From Pontibacter vulgaris (GTDB lineage: Bacteria > Bacteroidota > Bacteroidia > Cytophagales > Hymenobacteraceae): 64,000 bases of DNA. Of this stretch, positions 62,495 to 64,000 are shown one piece after another. The notes beneath the pieces were generated by a model. That model made no database searches. It had not been told where the DNA came from and saw only the letters and a program-made list of their open reading frames with translations. The stretch lies in contig NZ_JAJVDH010000002.1 in assembly GCF_022758145.1 (NCBI RefSeq), positions 620,001 to 684,000 on the forward strand. Reading direction: 5' to 3'. Each line of letters starts with the position of its first letter. The first letter of the stretch is position 1. Both the position numbers and the translations under genes were made by a program.

Positions 62495-63820
62495 ATGGCA
62501 CAGGAAAACGAAAGTAAAATAGGAGGAATGTTCAGGGCCTTGCGTTATCGCAACTACAGGCTCTTTTTTATAGGGCAGGGCATTTCTCTTATCGGTACCT
62601 GGATGCAGCAGATAGCACTTAGTTGGCTCGTATATCGCCTGACTGATTCGGTTTTCCTACTCGGCGCTGTTACTTTTTCCAGCCAGATTCCTTCATTCAT
62701 ACTTGGTCCGTTTGCCGGTGTTATCGCCGATAAATTTGACAGGAGGAAGGTGCTGGTCGTAACGCAGGTGCTTTCTATGTTACAGGCCTCTACACTGGCT
62801 GCTCTGGTGCTGACAGACTCTATCCAGATATGGCATGTGCTTATGCTGAGCGCGCTGCTCGGAACTATAAATGCGTTTGATATTGCCACTAGGCAGGCTT
62901 TTGTGGTACAGATGGTGGACCAACGCGAAGACCTCAGCAATGCCATTGCACTCAATTCCTCTATGTTTAATATGGCGCGGCTCGTCGGGCCATCCATTGC
63001 CGGTTTGCTGATTGCGGCAGTTGGCGAAGGTATCTGTATACTGATCAATGCAGTAAGTTATATTGCTGTCATTGCCTCGCTGTTGCTGATGCCGCTAAAA
63101 CCATTTGTACGGGAGAAGAAAGAGCACAAAGTATGGCAGTCGTTGCAGGAAGGTTTTGCCTATAGTTACAATTTCGCTCCGATAAAGGCGCTTATACTTA
63201 TCGTGGGTTTGATCAGCTTGTTCGGGATGCCGTTTAGTGTGCTGCTGCCGGTTTTTGCCCGTGATATTCTGCATGGTGGTGCTAATACATTGGGTTTCCT
63301 GATGGGAGCTTCGGGAGTGGGAGCATTAGCCGGAGCCTTGTTCCTGGCACAACGGAAGTCAGTGGTTGGGCTGGGCAAAGTGATTGTGTTTACTATGCTG
63401 CTTTTTGGCTTTGCGCTGATCGCCTTCTCTTTCTCTAAAGTGTTGGTTATCTCGCTGCTGCTGATGTTGTTTACCGGTTTCGGGATGATAGTGACGATGG
63501 CTTCGTGCAATACGCTGCTGCAAACTATTGTGGAAGACGACAAGCGTGGCCGCGTGATGAGTTTGTATGCAACGGCATTTATGGGAATGGCGCCTATCGG
63601 AAGTATGCTGGCCGGTGCGGTTGCCGAGATAATTGGGGTGAGTTATACTTTGGCTGGTTGCGGTTTGCTTTGCGCTATCAGTATCATTCCGTTTGCCTTA
63701 AATCTGAGCCGCCTGCAGGAGATGGTGCAACCGATTTACATGCGCCTGGGCATTGTGCCAACTATAGCTACTGGCCTGCAAACGGCCTCAAACTTAACTG
63801 CACCGCCGGAGGAAAAGTAG
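62495..63820 (+). CDS. MFS exporter (EntS/MFS_3-like)
   Basis: 441 residues from the ATG at 62495 (MAQENE); an upstream in-frame ATG would add a basic tail. Twelve membrane helices. The MFS_3 signature follows the first two helices: RLFFIGQGISLIGTWMQQIALSW, then FAGVIADKFDRRKVLV with the conserved Asp and basic loop. It probably exports a small molecule or siderophore-like compound; the substrate is not evident. No regulator is next to it. Confidence 0.87.
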   Translation: MAQENESKIGGMFRALRYRNYRLFFIGQGISLIGTWMQQIALSWLVYRLTDSVFLLGAVTFSSQIPSFILGPFAGVIADKFDRRKVLVVTQVLSMLQASTLAALVLTDSIQIWHVLMLSALLGTINAFDIATRQAFVVQMVDQREDLSNAIALNSSMFNMARLVGPSIAGLLIAAVGEGICILINAVSYIAVIASLLLMPLKPFVREKKEHKVWQSLQEGFAYSYNFAPIKALILIVGLISLFGMPFSVLLPVFARDILHGGANTLGFLMGASGVGALAGALFLAQRKSVVGLGKVIVFTMLLFGFALIAFSFSKVLVISLLLMLFTGFGMIVTMASCNTLLQTIVEDDKRGRVMSLYATAFMGMAPIGSMLAGAVAEIIGVSYTLAGCGLLCAISIIPFALNLSRLQEMVQPIYMRLGIVPTIATGLQTASNLTAPPEEK

Positions 63821-63841
63821 CAATAAAAGACACAGGGATAT

Positions 63842-63861
63842 TAGACATAAGATACAAGACT
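63842..63861 (+). repeat. Dispersed repeat, copy 2
   Basis: TAGACATAAGATACAAGACT matches copy 1 at 51623 at about 16 of 20 bases. With the inverted copy 3 it brackets the terminator 63877-63905. Confidence 0.4.
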
Positions 63862-63876
63862 GAAATTACTGTAAAC

Positions 63877-63905
63877 AAAAAGGCCAGCACTTGTGCTGGC
63901 CTTTT
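63877..63905. terminator. Terminator between the MFS gene and a LysM gene
   Basis: The stem AAAAGGCCAGCAC / GTGCTGGCCTTTT with loop TT serves both convergent genes. Confidence 0.92.
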
Positions 63906-63926
63906 AAGTCTAGAATCTTGTGTCTA
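63906..63926 (-). repeat. Dispersed repeat, copy 3 (inverted)
   Basis: On the minus strand this reads TAGACACAAGATTCTAGACTT, differing from copy 1 at only two or three bases. It ends 3 bases before the stop of the LysM gene. Confidence 0.45.
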
Positions 63927-63928
63927 AC

Positions 63929-64000
63929 CTACTTTTTCCTGATCAGCAGTTTCTCGCCTGGTTTCACATTAAAGTCTGACTTCTTGTTCCAATCCATAAT
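63929..64000 (-). CDS. C-terminal end of a LysM-domain protein (partial)
   Basis: Only the last 23 residues are in the window, ending at TAG 63929-63931. They read WNKKSDFNVKPGEKLLI, with the typical LysM end: a V-x-PGxxL step after a helix turn. LysM domains bind peptidoglycan or chitin. The rest of the gene lies beyond the window edge. Confidence 0.7.
   Translation of the reverse strand: MMDWNKKSDFNVKPGEKLLIRKK

Overview
The window looks like chromosomal sequence from a member of the Bacteroidota, most likely order Cytophagales and close to Pontibacter/Hymenobacteraceae. This is inferred from gene content: the gliding lipoprotein GldH, three proteins with type IX secretion (T9SS) sorting tails, a GWxTD-domain lipoprotein, a DUF2723 membrane protein, RicT next to gldH, an ftsH-rsfS-birA block, a trxA/dnaE pair, and several promoters with the Bacteroidota form TTG-N18/19-TAnnTTTG. 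Most genes are housekeeping or envelope genes. There are no insertion sequences, prophage, CRISPR array or rRNA genes; one tRNA-Arg is present.

Layout. 1-1.3 kb: the end of a transporter with its small subunit, and a helix-hairpin-helix protein. 1.3-6.8 kb (minus strand): small envelope proteins, a methyltransferase, and a run made of an outer-membrane-like protein plus an OmpR-type regulator and histidine kinase. 7.1-13 kb (plus): a 1319-aa SF1 helicase with a Vsr-like tail, a lipoprotein and an NmrA-type oxidoreductase. 13-15.6 kb: a 599-aa Gly/Ser/Tyr/Gln low-complexity protein resembling the FUS prion-like domain, facing cspA. 15.6-20.6 kb: a phosphodiesterase-fold protein, gldH-ricT and a flippase. 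20.6-28.8 kb: an alcohol dehydrogenase, GNAT and SMR proteins, then a tightly packed minus-strand run (secreted protein, lpxH, lutC-like, ftsH, rsfS) with birA divergent. 28.9-36.8 kb: T9SS cargo, a DUF2723 protein, a GWxTD lipoprotein and rlmB. 36.9-43.2 kb: kdsD-manC, recQ, purD and a bacilliredoxin. 43.7-49.6 kb: small sensory or unknown genes, a large secreted glycosidase-like protein, three tandem STAS-like paralogues and the tRNA. 49.6-57.4 kb: a VTT membrane protein, a trans-sulfuration enzyme, an OmpA lipoprotein, a Nudix protein and unknowns ending in trxA. 57.5-64 kb: an AT-rich orphan gene and a three-hairpin repeat cluster lying between trxA and dnaE, then dnaE, an MFS exporter and the end of a LysM protein.

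The strongest signal outside ordinary annotation is a short word, AAGTATA/TATACTT, scattered on both strands through genes (in all reading frames) and intergenic gaps at roughly ten times chance density in some genes, yet absent from others such as recQ. The other leading observations are the FUS-like protein beside cspA, the helicase-nuclease fusion, the STAS-like triplet, and the trxA/dnaE insertion with its hairpin repeats.
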